DNA of 64,000 nt from Thermoclostridium sp036562185 (GCA_036562185.1 DATCKN010000012.1:1-64000); one strand, 5' to 3'. Numbered from the stretch's first letter, positions 34,863 to 43,966 are shown. A program made the numbers and translations. The notes: generated by a model from the sequence alone, not told the origin.

Positions 34863-36416
34863 ATGAGGAAAAAAGTCATTTGGCTGGTTATTGGAATTTT
34901 ACTTATAATGGCAGGGTGTGGAAAAGAAATGGCAAAGAATTATGAAGCAGCGAAGGATAAAGATGAACAACCGGTTGAAACCGTAAACGGCAATGAAGAA
35001 AAAGAAGCAATAGTAATTGATGATGACATAAAATTAACGGCAGACAATATAGTCAATTATTCTTTTAAAAATGTTTCGGTTCATGATCCTTCAATTATAG
35101 CAGCCAATGGCAGTTTTTACGTTTTCGGATCCCACCTGGCTGCAGCAAAATCAAATGACCTGATGAACTGGGATTTGATTGGCTCAGGAGTCAATGCTGC
35201 CAACCCGATAATACCAGATGCGCTGAAAGAAATGCAGGAAGCGTTTGAATGGGCTAAAACCAACACCTTTTGGGCACCAGATGTAATTCAGCTGAATGAC
35301 CGGAGGTATTACATGTATTATTGCACCTGTGAAGGCAGCTCTCCGTTATCTGCTCTGGGTATTGCCGTCTCAGACAATGTTGAGGGTCCGTATAAAGACC
35401 TGGGGATCATTTTAAAATCCGGAATGGGGTTTAATATGCCAAGCGAGGACGGGAACTATTATAATGCCAATGTGCATCCGAATGTAATAGATCCATGCTT
35501 GTTCCATGATCCTGAAGGAAGGCTTTGGATGGTGTATGGATCGTATTCAGGCGGAATTTACGTTCTCGAGATGGATCCCGAAACAGGCTTTCCGCTTGAA
35601 AAAGGTTACGGGAAAAAGATTCTGGGAGGAAACCATGCACGTATTGAAGGCCCGTTCGTGTTATACAGTCCTGAAACCGAGTATTATTACCTGTTTTTGT
35701 CATTTGGCGGGCTGGATTCAAAAGGCGGTTATAATATCAGGGTTGTCCGCTCAAGAAATCCCGACGGGCCATATTACGATGCTGGCGGAAATGACATGAT
35801 TAACTGTAAAGGCGCACCCGGAACATTTTTCCACGATCCTTCAATAGAAGGGTATGGCGTCAAGCTGATGGGCGGCCACCGTTTTGAATGGATTGAAGGT
35901 GAACAGTCGGTATACAGGATGGGTTATCTTTCACCCGGGCACAATTCGGCATATTATGACGAGAAGACAGGAAAGTATTTCCTGATATTTCACACAAGGT
36001 TTGAAGGCAGGGGAGAAACCCATGAAGTTCGTGTCCATCAGTTCTTTATAAACGAGGACGGATGGCCTGTTGTGGCTCCTTACAGGTATACGGGGGAGAC
36101 ATTGGGAACCTTTGACGAAAAGCAGGTAACAGGTGTTTATAAGTATATAAACCATGGAAAATCAATTAATAAAGAAGCAATTGTATCAGAGCTGATTCGG
36201 CTAAATGAGGATCATACAATTACAGGAGCAGTTGAGGGCAGATGGAATTTAAAAGATGATGGAACAAGTATGGAAATAATCATAGAAGGAGATGTTTACA
36301 AGGGTTTATTTAACGTGCAGTGGGATGAATATGGCAAAAAGAATGTAATGACTTTTACCGCGCTTTCGGATAAAGGTGTTGCCATATGGGGAAGCGGTAT
36401 TTGGGCTATTGAATAG
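34863..36416 (+). CDS. GH43 endo-arabinanase-like lipoprotein (Abn2 type)
   Basis: The signal peptide ends in the lipobox IMAGC (C19), so the enzyme is tethered outside the membrane. Catalytic residues of the five-bladed propeller: D75 (HDPSII), D210 (VIDPCLF) and E262 (RIEGPF), with the metal-binding His in SPGHNSAYY. A C-terminal beta domain (about 430-517, from GVYKYINHGKSI) matches the extra domain of Bacillus Abn2-type endo-1,5-alpha-L-arabinanases. At 517 residues it is full length. GGAGG precedes ATG 34863; a strong terminator follows. Confidence 0.88.
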   Translation: MRKKVIWLVIGILLIMAGCGKEMAKNYEAAKDKDEQPVETVNGNEEKEAIVIDDDIKLTADNIVNYSFKNVSVHDPSIIAANGSFYVFGSHLAAAKSNDLMNWDLIGSGVNAANPIIPDALKEMQEAFEWAKTNTFWAPDVIQLNDRRYYMYYCTCEGSSPLSALGIAVSDNVEGPYKDLGIILKSGMGFNMPSEDGNYYNANVHPNVIDPCLFHDPEGRLWMVYGSYSGGIYVLEMDPETGFPLEKGYGKKILGGNHARIEGPFVLYSPETEYYYLFLSFGGLDSKGGYNIRVVRSRNPDGPYYDAGGNDMINCKGAPGTFFHDPSIEGYGVKLMGGHRFEWIEGEQSVYRMGYLSPGHNSAYYDEKTGKYFLIFHTRFEGRGETHEVRVHQFFINEDGWPVVAPYRYTGETLGTFDEKQVTGVYKYINHGKSINKEAIVSELIRLNEDHTITGAVEGRWNLKDDGTSMEIIIEGDVYKGLFNVQWDEYGKKNVMTFTALSDKGVAIWGSGIWAIE

Positions 36417-36420
36417 GAAG

Positions 36421-36450
36421 CCGGGTATGCTTTTAGAACCCGGTTTTTTT
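36421..36450 (+). terminator. Intrinsic terminator of the GH43 pair
   Basis: CCGGGT (36421-36426) pairs with ACCCGG (36438-36443), followed by seven or more T. It starts four bases after the stop codon. Confidence 0.85.
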
Positions 36451-36701
36451 TATACCAGCCATAATGCTTATGATAAGCCCTCAGACCAGAAGATATTTCT
36501 GATAATGCTTGACGATGGACAATGAGAAACTTCAGCAACCGCCGGCCTTATTTCCCAGGGTATAAGAAAATCCTGACTTTCCGAAAGAAGTCGCATGTAT
36601 TGAAGTGCAGGTTATATTCAGGGATTCGTCGAAAAAAACAGGTAATGATAAGTTTAATCAGGTAAAATAGTAAGGTAAAAAAGAGTAAAAATGCTTAAAA
36701 A

Positions 36702-36726
36702 CGAGGGAAATAACCCTCGCTTTTTT
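36702..36726 (+). terminator. Possible bidirectional terminator
   Basis: CGAGGG (36702-36707), AAATAA loop, CCCTCG (36714-36719), then CTTTTTTATT. On the minus strand the same stem is followed by TTTTT. No gene for it is visible on either side. Confidence 0.65.
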
Positions 36727-36927
36727 ATTGCCCCGAATCTTTATACCCGGTTATGTATTGTAAATATACAGATGCGCGGTACATTTCAGCAGATTTGGAA
36801 TTCAGCCGGGTTTGCACGTTCCAGGAAATATTTACCGGCATTAAAATCGGATGGAAGCTGTTTTTTAATCTGTATATTACTAAAATTAAGCATAAATAAT
36901 GGTAAGATTAATTATAATTTAATAGCA

Positions 36928-36956
36928 TTGAATTTTATGGATGCCAAGATTATTGT
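36928..36956 (+). promoter_or_regulatory. Weak candidate promoter of the dual-transporter operon
   Basis: TTGAAT (36928-36933), 17-base spacer, TATTGT (36951-36956). Weak, but well placed relative to the palindromes just downstream. Confidence 0.3.
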
Positions 36957-36972
36957 TGGAATCGTAAATAAA

Positions 36973-36998
36973 TGCATCAATTAATGCACTAAAGTGCA
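36973..36998 (+). promoter_or_regulatory. Overlapping TGCA inverted repeats, candidate operator
   Basis: TGCACT-AA-AGTGCA (36985-36998) is a perfect palindrome, and TGCAT-CAATTA-ATGCA (36973-36988) overlaps it. TGCA cores recur at 36973, 36985 and 36995. The site lies between the candidate promoter and the first gene of the operon, as expected for a sugar repressor site. No regulator gene is adjacent. Confidence 0.4.
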
Positions 36999-37031
36999 CC
37001 ATAAAATGAATGGTTAAAGAGGTAGTTAAAG

Positions 37032-39965
37032 ATGCTCAAGTCAAAAAGGTGGAGAAGTTTTGCATTAATTGCATTGCATATAGCTGCTTTTCTTGCCGGG
37101 GCTGTAATGCTTGATCAAGAGGCTGAAGCGAAATCAGTTTTATCCACGGATGCTTACAGGGAACTGCTGAACAGGGCTAACATCGATGTCATGCCATATA
37201 AAGATTACATTAATATGTATGACATAAGCAAAAGGCCTGATGCAGAATATATAATCGAGGCGAAAGACTATGTCCGTGCAGAAAATATGGAAATACAAGA
37301 ATTTGCAGATTTCGAAGGAATGCCGGGTATTTCGGTGCACACAGGGGAGAAAGGCCTGATCGAGTATGAAGTCGATATTGAAGAAGAGGGCTTTTACAAC
37401 ATCTCCCTTCTTTATTATCCTGTAAAGGGAAAAAGCGCAGCCATCCAGAGAGCAATATTCATCGACTGTGAACTGCCATACAGGGAACTGAGCCTTGTAG
37501 AGTTCCAGAGGATATTTGTAAATGAGCTGGATGAATGGCAGAGGGACAACAGGGGTAATGACCTGAAACCAAAACAGGTTGAAGCACCCCGGTGGATTAC
37601 AGGTTTCTGTTACGACAGTGAAGGCTACGAAACCCGGGAGCTTTCTGTTTATTTTAATAAAGGCACTCATACCATTACTTTATATTCTCTAAGGGAACCA
37701 ATGGTTATCCGCAGGATTATCCTGAATAACACTGATAGCATACTTCCATACAGGCAGGTTAAGGAAAAGCATGATTTGCAGGGAGCTTCGGATACTTCGG
37801 GCTATTTAGTCCGGATTGAAGCTGAAAATGCAAGCAGGAAATCCTCGCCAATGCTGTACCCGACACAGGACAGGTCTTCACCGGCTGTTTATCCGTATGA
37901 TGCAAAGGAACTGAGAAATAACACTATCGGAAGCAATGGAAACTGGAAGATTGCCGGACAGTGGATAGAATGGGATTTTGAAATCCCCGAAAGCGGGTAT
38001 TATTATATTTCAATGCATACCAGGCAAAATTTTGTGAGAGGCATTTATACATCAAGAAAAATATCAATCGACGGAAAAGTACCTTTTGAAGAAATGAATG
38101 ACTATGGATTCAGATATGAAAGCCGCTGGAAGATGATCACACTTAATAACCAGGACGGTGAGAACTATAAATTTTATCTTGAGAAGGGAAAACACATCCT
38201 CAGAATGGAAGTTGTTCTCGGCGACTTTTCACGCATAGTAAGCAGGGTTCAGGATGTTGTGAAAAATCTTAATGCAATCTACCGCAAAGTTATCCGCATT
38301 ACAGGTGTGGAACCTGATAAATACAGGGACTATCATATAGAAAAGAATATTCCGGGTATTGTGGATGAACTTGTTGCAGAAAGGGACAGTTTAATAATTG
38401 CCATGGAAGAACTCAAGGCAGTTGCGGGTAGCGCAAGTGACCGTGAGGCAGCACTGAACACTATGGTAAAACAGCTTAATTATGTAATCGAAGATGTAGA
38501 ACGGCTGCCCAGGATACTTGCTTCTTTCAAAATTGACATAAGCGCGCTGGGCAACTGGATTACAGGCGTGTTGGAGCAGCCCCTTGCATTGGACGCGATA
38601 TACATACATTCACCCGATGTAAAAGTGCCGAAACCGAACAATTCCCTGTGGGCCAGGATTGTCCATACAGTCAAATCTTTATTCTACTCGTTTGTAATTG
38701 ATTATAACGCTATTGGCAATGTAGCAGAAAACGGGGAGGATATAAGGACAATCACCGTCTGGATTGGCTCGGGGAGGGACCAGGCAAATGTCCTTAAATC
38801 ACTGATAGATGAGTCTTTCACACCCAAAACGAATATTAATGTAAACCTTGTACTGGTGGATATGGGCATGCTTTTGCAGGCCACCCTGGCAGGGCAGGGG
38901 CCGGATGTGGCTGTTCAGGTTTCAAATGATATACCTGTAAATTATGGAATGCGGAATGCAGTGGTGGATTTATCCAAATTCCCTGATCTGGCCGAAGTAA
39001 CGAAACGGTTCAGGGAAAGCGCGATGGTACCGTATGAATTTGACGGCCATGTATTTGGCCTGCCTGAGACCGAAACCTGCCTTATGATGTTTTACAGAAA
39101 GGATATATTGGATGAACTGGGAATTAAAGTACCGAAAACCTGGGATGAAATGAAGTCTGCCCTTTCTGTGCTCAGCAAAAACCAGATGGATGTCGGAATG
39201 CTGCCCACAAATGTAATTCCCCAACTGGCAGAACAGGTTTTTGCGATGCTTTTGTACCAGCACGGCGGGCAGTATTACAATGAAGACGCTACGGCTTCGG
39301 CTTTGGACAGCGATACTGCCGTACGGGCATTTAAAGAGTATTGCAGGTTTTATACGGATTACAGGCTGGACAGGGAATCTCCGGTGGACCAGCGTTTCAG
39401 GACAGGGGAAGCCCCGATTGTAATAGCCGATTATACACTGTATAACCAGCTACAGGTATCAGCACCTGATATTAAGGGATTATGGGGCTTTACGATGGTT
39501 CCGGGCACGGTCAGGGAGGATGGAACGGTTGATCATACGGTAACGAGTACCGGTTCAGCGGTCATAATGACGCGGCAGACAAAAGATGAAGAGGCGGCAT
39601 GGGAGTTTATTAAATGGTGGGTTTCTGCTGACACCCAGATTCAATACGGCCGTGAAATGGAAGCGTTGATGGGTGCTGCTGCACGGCATCCTACTGCAAA
39701 TATAGAAGCATTCGAGAGCCTGCCATGGCCTACGGACGATTATGAAGCTTTAAAAAGCCAGTTTGAGTGGCTGAGGGGTATACCTCAGGTGCCGGGAAGT
39801 TATTATTCATGGAGAAATGTTAACAATGCCTTTTACAGGGTGGTTATATCAGAGGATAAAAACAAAATGCAGCCAAGAGAAGCACTGACCGAATATGTAA
39901 GGTATATAAATGACGAGATAACATTCAAGAGAAGGGAATTTGGACTGCCAACCGCTGAGGATTAA
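37032..39965 (+). CDS. Solute-binding protein fused to two carbohydrate-binding-like modules
   Basis: 977 residues, exported. The signal peptide ends near AEA-K with no lipobox cysteine. Regions: two jelly-roll, CBM6/35-like modules (about 73-245, with YIIEAKDYVRAE and LIEYEVDIEEEGFYNISLL; about 259-405, with VRIEAENAS and GQWIEWDFEIPESGYYYIS), a helical region (about 410-520), and a family 1 extracellular solute-binding domain (about 574-977, with DMGMLLQATLAGQGPDVAV and FGLPETETCLMMFYRKDIL). It probably captures a polysaccharide or long oligosaccharide for the permeases just downstream. Such a fusion is unlike the usual 400-500-residue sugar-binding lipoprotein. AGAGGTAG is only a moderate ribosome binding site. 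Confidence 0.85.
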   Translation: MLKSKRWRSFALIALHIAAFLAGAVMLDQEAEAKSVLSTDAYRELLNRANIDVMPYKDYINMYDISKRPDAEYIIEAKDYVRAENMEIQEFADFEGMPGISVHTGEKGLIEYEVDIEEEGFYNISLLYYPVKGKSAAIQRAIFIDCELPYRELSLVEFQRIFVNELDEWQRDNRGNDLKPKQVEAPRWITGFCYDSEGYETRELSVYFNKGTHTITLYSLREPMVIRRIILNNTDSILPYRQVKEKHDLQGASDTSGYLVRIEAENASRKSSPMLYPTQDRSSPAVYPYDAKELRNNTIGSNGNWKIAGQWIEWDFEIPESGYYYISMHTRQNFVRGIYTSRKISIDGKVPFEEMNDYGFRYESRWKMITLNNQDGENYKFYLEKGKHILRMEVVLGDFSRIVSRVQDVVKNLNAIYRKVIRITGVEPDKYRDYHIEKNIPGIVDELVAERDSLIIAMEELKAVAGSASDREAALNTMVKQLNYVIEDVERLPRILASFKIDISALGNWITGVLEQPLALDAIYIHSPDVKVPKPNNSLWARIVHTVKSLFYSFVIDYNAIGNVAENGEDIRTITVWIGSGRDQANVLKSLIDESFTPKTNINVNLVLVDMGMLLQATLAGQGPDVAVQVSNDIPVNYGMRNAVVDLSKFPDLAEVTKRFRESAMVPYEFDGHVFGLPETETCLMMFYRKDILDELGIKVPKTWDEMKSALSVLSKNQMDVGMLPTNVIPQLAEQVFAMLLYQHGGQYYNEDATASALDSDTAVRAFKEYCRFYTDYRLDRESPVDQRFRTGEAPIVIADYTLYNQLQVSAPDIKGLWGFTMVPGTVREDGTVDHTVTSTGSAVIMTRQTKDEEAAWEFIKWWVSADTQIQYGREMEALMGAAARHPTANIEAFESLPWPTDDYEALKSQFEWLRGIPQVPGSYYSWRNVNNAFYRVVISEDKNKMQPREALTEYVRYINDEITFKRREFGLPTAED

Positions 39966-39986
39966 ATAAGGGTTAGGGTGAAAAGC

Positions 39987-40952
39987 ATGAAAACCAATGT
40001 GGGTATAGAAAAATCCGGCAGGCGGCCTTTCGGCGCTCTGTTCAAATCAACCACCAGGGAATGGTCATTAATTAACAGGATAATTAAGAATAAGGCCTCT
40101 TATGTCCTGATAGCTCCATACTTTATTCTTTTCTTTGTTTTTACGGTGTTACCCGTTGCCATGTCGATGACTTTAAGCTTTACCAGCTTCAATGTGTTGG
40201 AGCCTCCGAAATTTATAGGCTGGGGCAATTACATAAGGTTATTCCTGAATGATGATATATTCAGGATTGCTATAAAAAACACATTGATATTTGCTGTTAT
40301 AACCGGGCCGATAAGCTATCTTATGTGTCTTTTATTTGCGTGGATTATCAATGAGTTTAAGGGAAAGATTAGGGCATTTATAACCCTGATCTTTTATGCG
40401 CCTTCAATTTCAGGCAATGCTTATGTTGTGTGGAATTTGATACTCAGGGGTGACAAGTACGGCATCTTGAATGGTATCCTGCTTCGTCTTGACCTGATTG
40501 ATAACGCTATAATCTGGATGAAAACCGAGAAATATGTGTTAATGTTTTTAATCATCGTACAGCTCTGGCTGAGCCTCGGTACCGGATTTTTAACCTTTAT
40601 TGCAGGTTTGCAGACCATTGACAAGACATTATACGAGTCAGCAGCAATAGACGGCATAAAAAACCGGTGGCAGGAACTTTGGCATATAACACTTCCTTCA
40701 ATGAAACCCCAGTTGTTGTTCGGTGCGGTGATGCAGATTACCCAGTCATTCGCCGTTGCGGATATATCCGTTAATCTCGCAGGCAACCCCAGTGTCAACT
40801 ATGCGGGCACAACAATTGTTACTCACCTTATGGACTATGGTTCTATAAGGTACGAAATGGGGTATGCTTCAGCGATAGCTACGGTTTTGTTTATTCTCAT
40901 GGTTGGCTCGAACAAAGCGGTCCAGAGATTGCTCAGAAAGGTTGGAACCTGA
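39987..40952 (+). CDS. Sugar ABC transporter permease, UgpA/MalF type (pair 1)
   Basis: Integral membrane permease with six helices (YVLIAPYFILFFVFTVLPV; LIFAVITGPISYLMCLLFAW and others). The cytoplasmic EAA loop that docks the ATPase is YESAAIDGIKNRWQELWHIT near residues 215-235. ATG 39987 has AGGGTG upstream (an in-frame GTG lies at 39978). It follows the giant binding protein by 21 bases and precedes its partner by one base. The CUT1 family usually imports oligosaccharides. Confidence 0.93.
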   Translation: MKTNVGIEKSGRRPFGALFKSTTREWSLINRIIKNKASYVLIAPYFILFFVFTVLPVAMSMTLSFTSFNVLEPPKFIGWGNYIRLFLNDDIFRIAIKNTLIFAVITGPISYLMCLLFAWIINEFKGKIRAFITLIFYAPSISGNAYVVWNLILRGDKYGILNGILLRLDLIDNAIIWMKTEKYVLMFLIIVQLWLSLGTGFLTFIAGLQTIDKTLYESAAIDGIKNRWQELWHITLPSMKPQLLFGAVMQITQSFAVADISVNLAGNPSVNYAGTTIVTHLMDYGSIRYEMGYASAIATVLFILMVGSNKAVQRLLRKVGT

Positions 40953-40953
40953 C

Positions 40954-41847
40954 ATGGAGAAGGTTTGTCGCGATAAAAAATGTCATAAAAAGCCGGTTAA
41001 AAGCCGTAGAGCCCTGAACCGTTCGATGGCAGGGAATGTGACGCTGTTTGTTTTCATGGGAATTTGCGGTGTTTTCATGGCAATACCCCTGATTTTTGTA
41101 GCAAGCAATGCCTTCAAGCCTCTGGACGAGCTGTTCCGGTATCCGCCCAGGCTGTTTCCCAGAAATCCAAGCCTTGATAATTTTGCAGACCTTAGGGTAC
41201 TGATGTCAAATTCATGGGTGCCGTTCAGCAGATATATCCTGAATACCATAATAATAACAGGCGGGGGAACCCTGGGGCATGTAATGGTTGCATCGATGGC
41301 CGCATATCCGTTGGCAAAACACGATTTTCCGGGAAAAAACATCTTGTTCGGTGTTGTTGTATTATCGCTGATGTTTACATGGCAGGTGACCCAGGTGCCG
41401 AACTATCTGATTATTTCCAAATTAGGGATCAACAACACTTATCTGGCTGTTATTCTGCCTGCTTTTTCATACGGCCTGGGGCTATATTTAATGAAACAGT
41501 TCATGGAGCAGATTCCTGACTCACTGATAGAGTCGGCAAGGCTGGACGGAGCAAGTGAATACAGAATTTACCGGTCGGTTATCATGCCGAATGTAAAACC
41601 TGCATGGCTTACACTGGCAGTATTACAGTTCCAGACCATGTGGGGCAATACAGGCAGCCAGTTTCTGAGGGATGAACAGTTAAAGCCGCTGCAGTACGCC
41701 TTGCTGCAGATTGTTAACAGCGGTCCTGCAAGACAGGGAGCTGCTGCGGTTGTAACCCTGATTATTGCAGTAATACCAATTACGTTCTTTGTCATATGTC
41801 AGAGCAGCATCATCGAAACCATGACTACATCCGGAATGAAGGAATAG
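40954..41847 (+). CDS. Sugar ABC transporter permease, UgpE/MalG type (pair 1)
   Basis: Partner permease, 297 residues, six helices. The EAA loop is IESARLDGASEYRIYRSVIM, and the conserved P at MPNVKPAW follows. The basic N-terminus (KKCHKKPVKSRR) precedes the first helix. I chose ATG 40954, one base after the upstream stop; a GTG at 40903 would overlap the upstream gene by 50 bases. No ABC ATPase gene follows, so a shared MsmK/UgpC-type ATPase elsewhere must energise it. Confidence 0.93.
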   Translation: MEKVCRDKKCHKKPVKSRRALNRSMAGNVTLFVFMGICGVFMAIPLIFVASNAFKPLDELFRYPPRLFPRNPSLDNFADLRVLMSNSWVPFSRYILNTIIITGGGTLGHVMVASMAAYPLAKHDFPGKNILFGVVVLSLMFTWQVTQVPNYLIISKLGINNTYLAVILPAFSYGLGLYLMKQFMEQIPDSLIESARLDGASEYRIYRSVIMPNVKPAWLTLAVLQFQTMWGNTGSQFLRDEQLKPLQYALLQIVNSGPARQGAAAVVTLIIAVIPITFFVICQSSIIETMTTSGMKE

Positions 41848-41856
41848 GGAAAGAGG

Positions 41857-43332
41857 ATGGTAAAAAGAAAAATTTGGATAATTACAATTGTTACTTTGAT
41901 AATGGTAATGGACTGCGTTCCTGCAGTGGCTGTCTCAACCGTTCCGTATCATACATACAACTATGATTATTGGGGGTATATATACTACGCACCGGCGGCG
42001 TACATACCAAGTGGAAACGTTTCGGGAACCGGTGCAGGAAGCGGCCCGTTCAATAACCCGCAGGATATATTTGTGGCCGGGGACGGAAAGGTCTATGTTG
42101 CCGATACGGGTAACAACAGAATTGTGGTGTTGGACTCAAAAATGAAACTGGAGCGTATTATTGACAGCTTTCAGTACGGCGGGAAAACCGAGACATTCAG
42201 CGCACCACACGGTGTTTTTGTAACCCGTGACAACATGATGTATGTAGCAGATACTAATAATTTCAGGGTTGTGGTGCTGAACGGGGACGGTACTCTGGAC
42301 AGAGTCATCAGTAATCCCACGTCCGAAGTACTTCCCGAAGATTTTGTATTTGCACCGCTGAAAGTTGTTGCCGACTATGCTGAAAGGGTGTATGTGGTTG
42401 CAAAGAACATGTTCCAGGGAATTATGGCTTTTGATGAAAACGGTAATTTCACCGGATTTACAGGCACTATAAAAGTTAACATAACCACCTATGAAAAAAT
42501 ATGGAGAAGGCTTTCAACAAAGAAGCAGAGAGAAAAGCAAATCCAGTTTATCCCTACAGAATTTACAGGTCTGGATATTGATAATGACGGATTTGTTTAT
42601 GCGACGAATATTGACGCTGATGGGAAACAGTCGGTGAGAAAACTTAACCCGAAAGGACAGGATGTTATTAAAAAGAGTACACGCAATATAAGCGGTGAAG
42701 TACCGTTAAGCGGAGACTTATTATGGAGGATGCAGGGGGATTACGCAGGTGCTTCACGGATTGTAGATGTGGTATACCGGGGTTCGGGAATTTACTCGAT
42801 ACTGGATTTTACCAGGGGACGCATATTCACTTATGACGATGAAGGAAACCTGTTGTATATTTTCGGCGGAAGGGGAAGCCAGGAAGGCACTTTTAAGAAT
42901 CCTGTGGCCATAGAAGCCTTAGGAGACACGATATTGGTGTTGGATTCCTACCGCGGTGAGATAATGACCTTTGATGAAACGAAATATGGAAACCTTATTA
43001 ACGAAGCCGTGCGTCTGAGGTATGAAGGAGATGAGGCTGCGGCTGTAGAACTGTGGAAACAGGTATTGGAGCTGGATTCCAACTATGAACTGGCATATGT
43101 GGGTATTGGAAAATCATACCTTGCCGCGGGAGATAACAGGAAAGCTATGGAATATTTCAAGCTGGGAATGGACAGGGAATACTATTCCATTGCCTATAAA
43201 AGGTACAGGGATGATATTCTCGAGGATAACCTCGGTTACATTTTAACAGGCATTGTGGTTTTGGTGTTGGCAGGAATTACAGTTTCATGGATAAGGAAAT
43301 TTAATGCAAGCATTGCGGAAAGAGGGCTGTAA
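41857..43332 (+). CDS. Membrane-anchored NHL beta-propeller with TPR
   Basis: 491 residues. An N-terminal signal segment (IWIITIVTLIMVMDCVPAVA), then six NHL-type blades (about 55-385) such as KVYVADTGNNRIVVLDS and MYVADTNNFRVVVLN, a TPR-like pair (about 385-450, GDEAAAVELWKQVLELD and YELAYVGIGKSYLAAGDNR) and a C-terminal membrane helix (ILTGIVVLVLAGITVSWI) with a short basic tail. The propeller should therefore face outward. No catalytic motif is seen; it may be a scaffold or glycan-binding partner. It begins nine bases after the permease pair, within the same operon. Confidence 0.85.
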   Translation: MVKRKIWIITIVTLIMVMDCVPAVAVSTVPYHTYNYDYWGYIYYAPAAYIPSGNVSGTGAGSGPFNNPQDIFVAGDGKVYVADTGNNRIVVLDSKMKLERIIDSFQYGGKTETFSAPHGVFVTRDNMMYVADTNNFRVVVLNGDGTLDRVISNPTSEVLPEDFVFAPLKVVADYAERVYVVAKNMFQGIMAFDENGNFTGFTGTIKVNITTYEKIWRRLSTKKQREKQIQFIPTEFTGLDIDNDGFVYATNIDADGKQSVRKLNPKGQDVIKKSTRNISGEVPLSGDLLWRMQGDYAGASRIVDVVYRGSGIYSILDFTRGRIFTYDDEGNLLYIFGGRGSQEGTFKNPVAIEALGDTILVLDSYRGEIMTFDETKYGNLINEAVRLRYEGDEAAAVELWKQVLELDSNYELAYVGIGKSYLAAGDNRKAMEYFKLGMDREYYSIAYKRYRDDILEDNLGYILTGIVVLVLAGITVSWIRKFNASIAERGL

Positions 43333-43333
43333 C

Positions 43334-43957
43334 ATGCTGAGCAGGGAAAAATTGAAATATCCGTTTTATTGTATGTTTCATCCCTTTGACGGTTTTTATG
43401 AAGTAAGGCACAGGGAAAAGGGAAGTGTAGGAGTTGCGTTGCTGCTGGTATTCCTGTTTGGCCTGTCATATTCGATAAACAGGAGATTTGCAGGTTTTGT
43501 AGTGAATTATATTAATCCCCGTTCTGTTGACAGCCGGACCGAAGTTTTGGGGATTTTTTTCGCCGTGCTGCTTCTGGCCTGTTCCAACTGGTCCATAACA
43601 AGCCTTATGGAAGGAGAAGGCAGGTTTAAGGATATTCTCATAGTTCTGGGCTATTCCATGCTTCCGATGGTGCTTACATTTATACCAGCTACCGTCCTTT
43701 CCTGGTTTATTGCCCAGAATGAGGACGGATTGTATTACCTGTTGATCAACGTTTCGGTCATTTTTACCGTTATACTGGCGATGATTGGCATTATGACAAT
43801 ACATAACTACTCTTTCGGGAAAACCCTGGTAACATTGATTTTTAGCTTTATTGCACTTTTAATCATAATTTTCATCATTTTGCTGTTATTATACCTGATT
43901 CAGCAGGTTTATACATTCTTTTACAGCCTGTATACCGAAATAATTCTTAAATTATAG
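43334..43957 (+). CDS. YIP1-family polytopic membrane protein
   Basis: 207 residues with about five membrane helices (VGVALLLVFLFGLSYSI; LGIFFAVLLLACSNWSITSL; MVLTFIPATVLSWFIA; VSVIFTVILAMIGIMTI; TLIFSFIALLIIIFIILLLL) and the early segment YPFYCMFHPFDGFYEVR typical of bacterial YIP1-domain proteins. Function is unknown; the position between the propeller and DUF5696 genes suggests a membrane partner. ATG 43334 has AAAGAGGG upstream and lies one base after the previous stop; the longer frame from 43304 overlaps it. Confidence 0.82.
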   Translation: MLSREKLKYPFYCMFHPFDGFYEVRHREKGSVGVALLLVFLFGLSYSINRRFAGFVVNYINPRSVDSRTEVLGIFFAVLLLACSNWSITSLMEGEGRFKDILIVLGYSMLPMVLTFIPATVLSWFIAQNEDGLYYLLINVSVIFTVILAMIGIMTIHNYSFGKTLVTLIFSFIALLIIIFIILLLLYLIQQVYTFFYSLYTEIILKL

Positions 43958-43966
43958 GTGGGCGTA

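Larger units (their letters stand above)
36451..37031 (+). other. Intergenic region between the GH43 pair and the dual-transporter operon
   Basis: No intact gene. The first 250 bases contain short broken stretches with protein-like composition (frames ETSATAGLISQG near 36525 and ENPDFPKEVACIEV near 36570-36660) that I do not recognise, ending before a second terminator. The rest is A/T-rich promoter DNA with TGCA inverted repeats at 36973-36998. A 97-codon frame from 36691 starts inside the terminator and is not convincing. Confidence 0.5.

Noticed and set aside
36691..36984. 97-codon open frame before the transporter operon
   Set aside because: It starts within the terminator stem region, has no ribosome binding site and no recognisable pattern.
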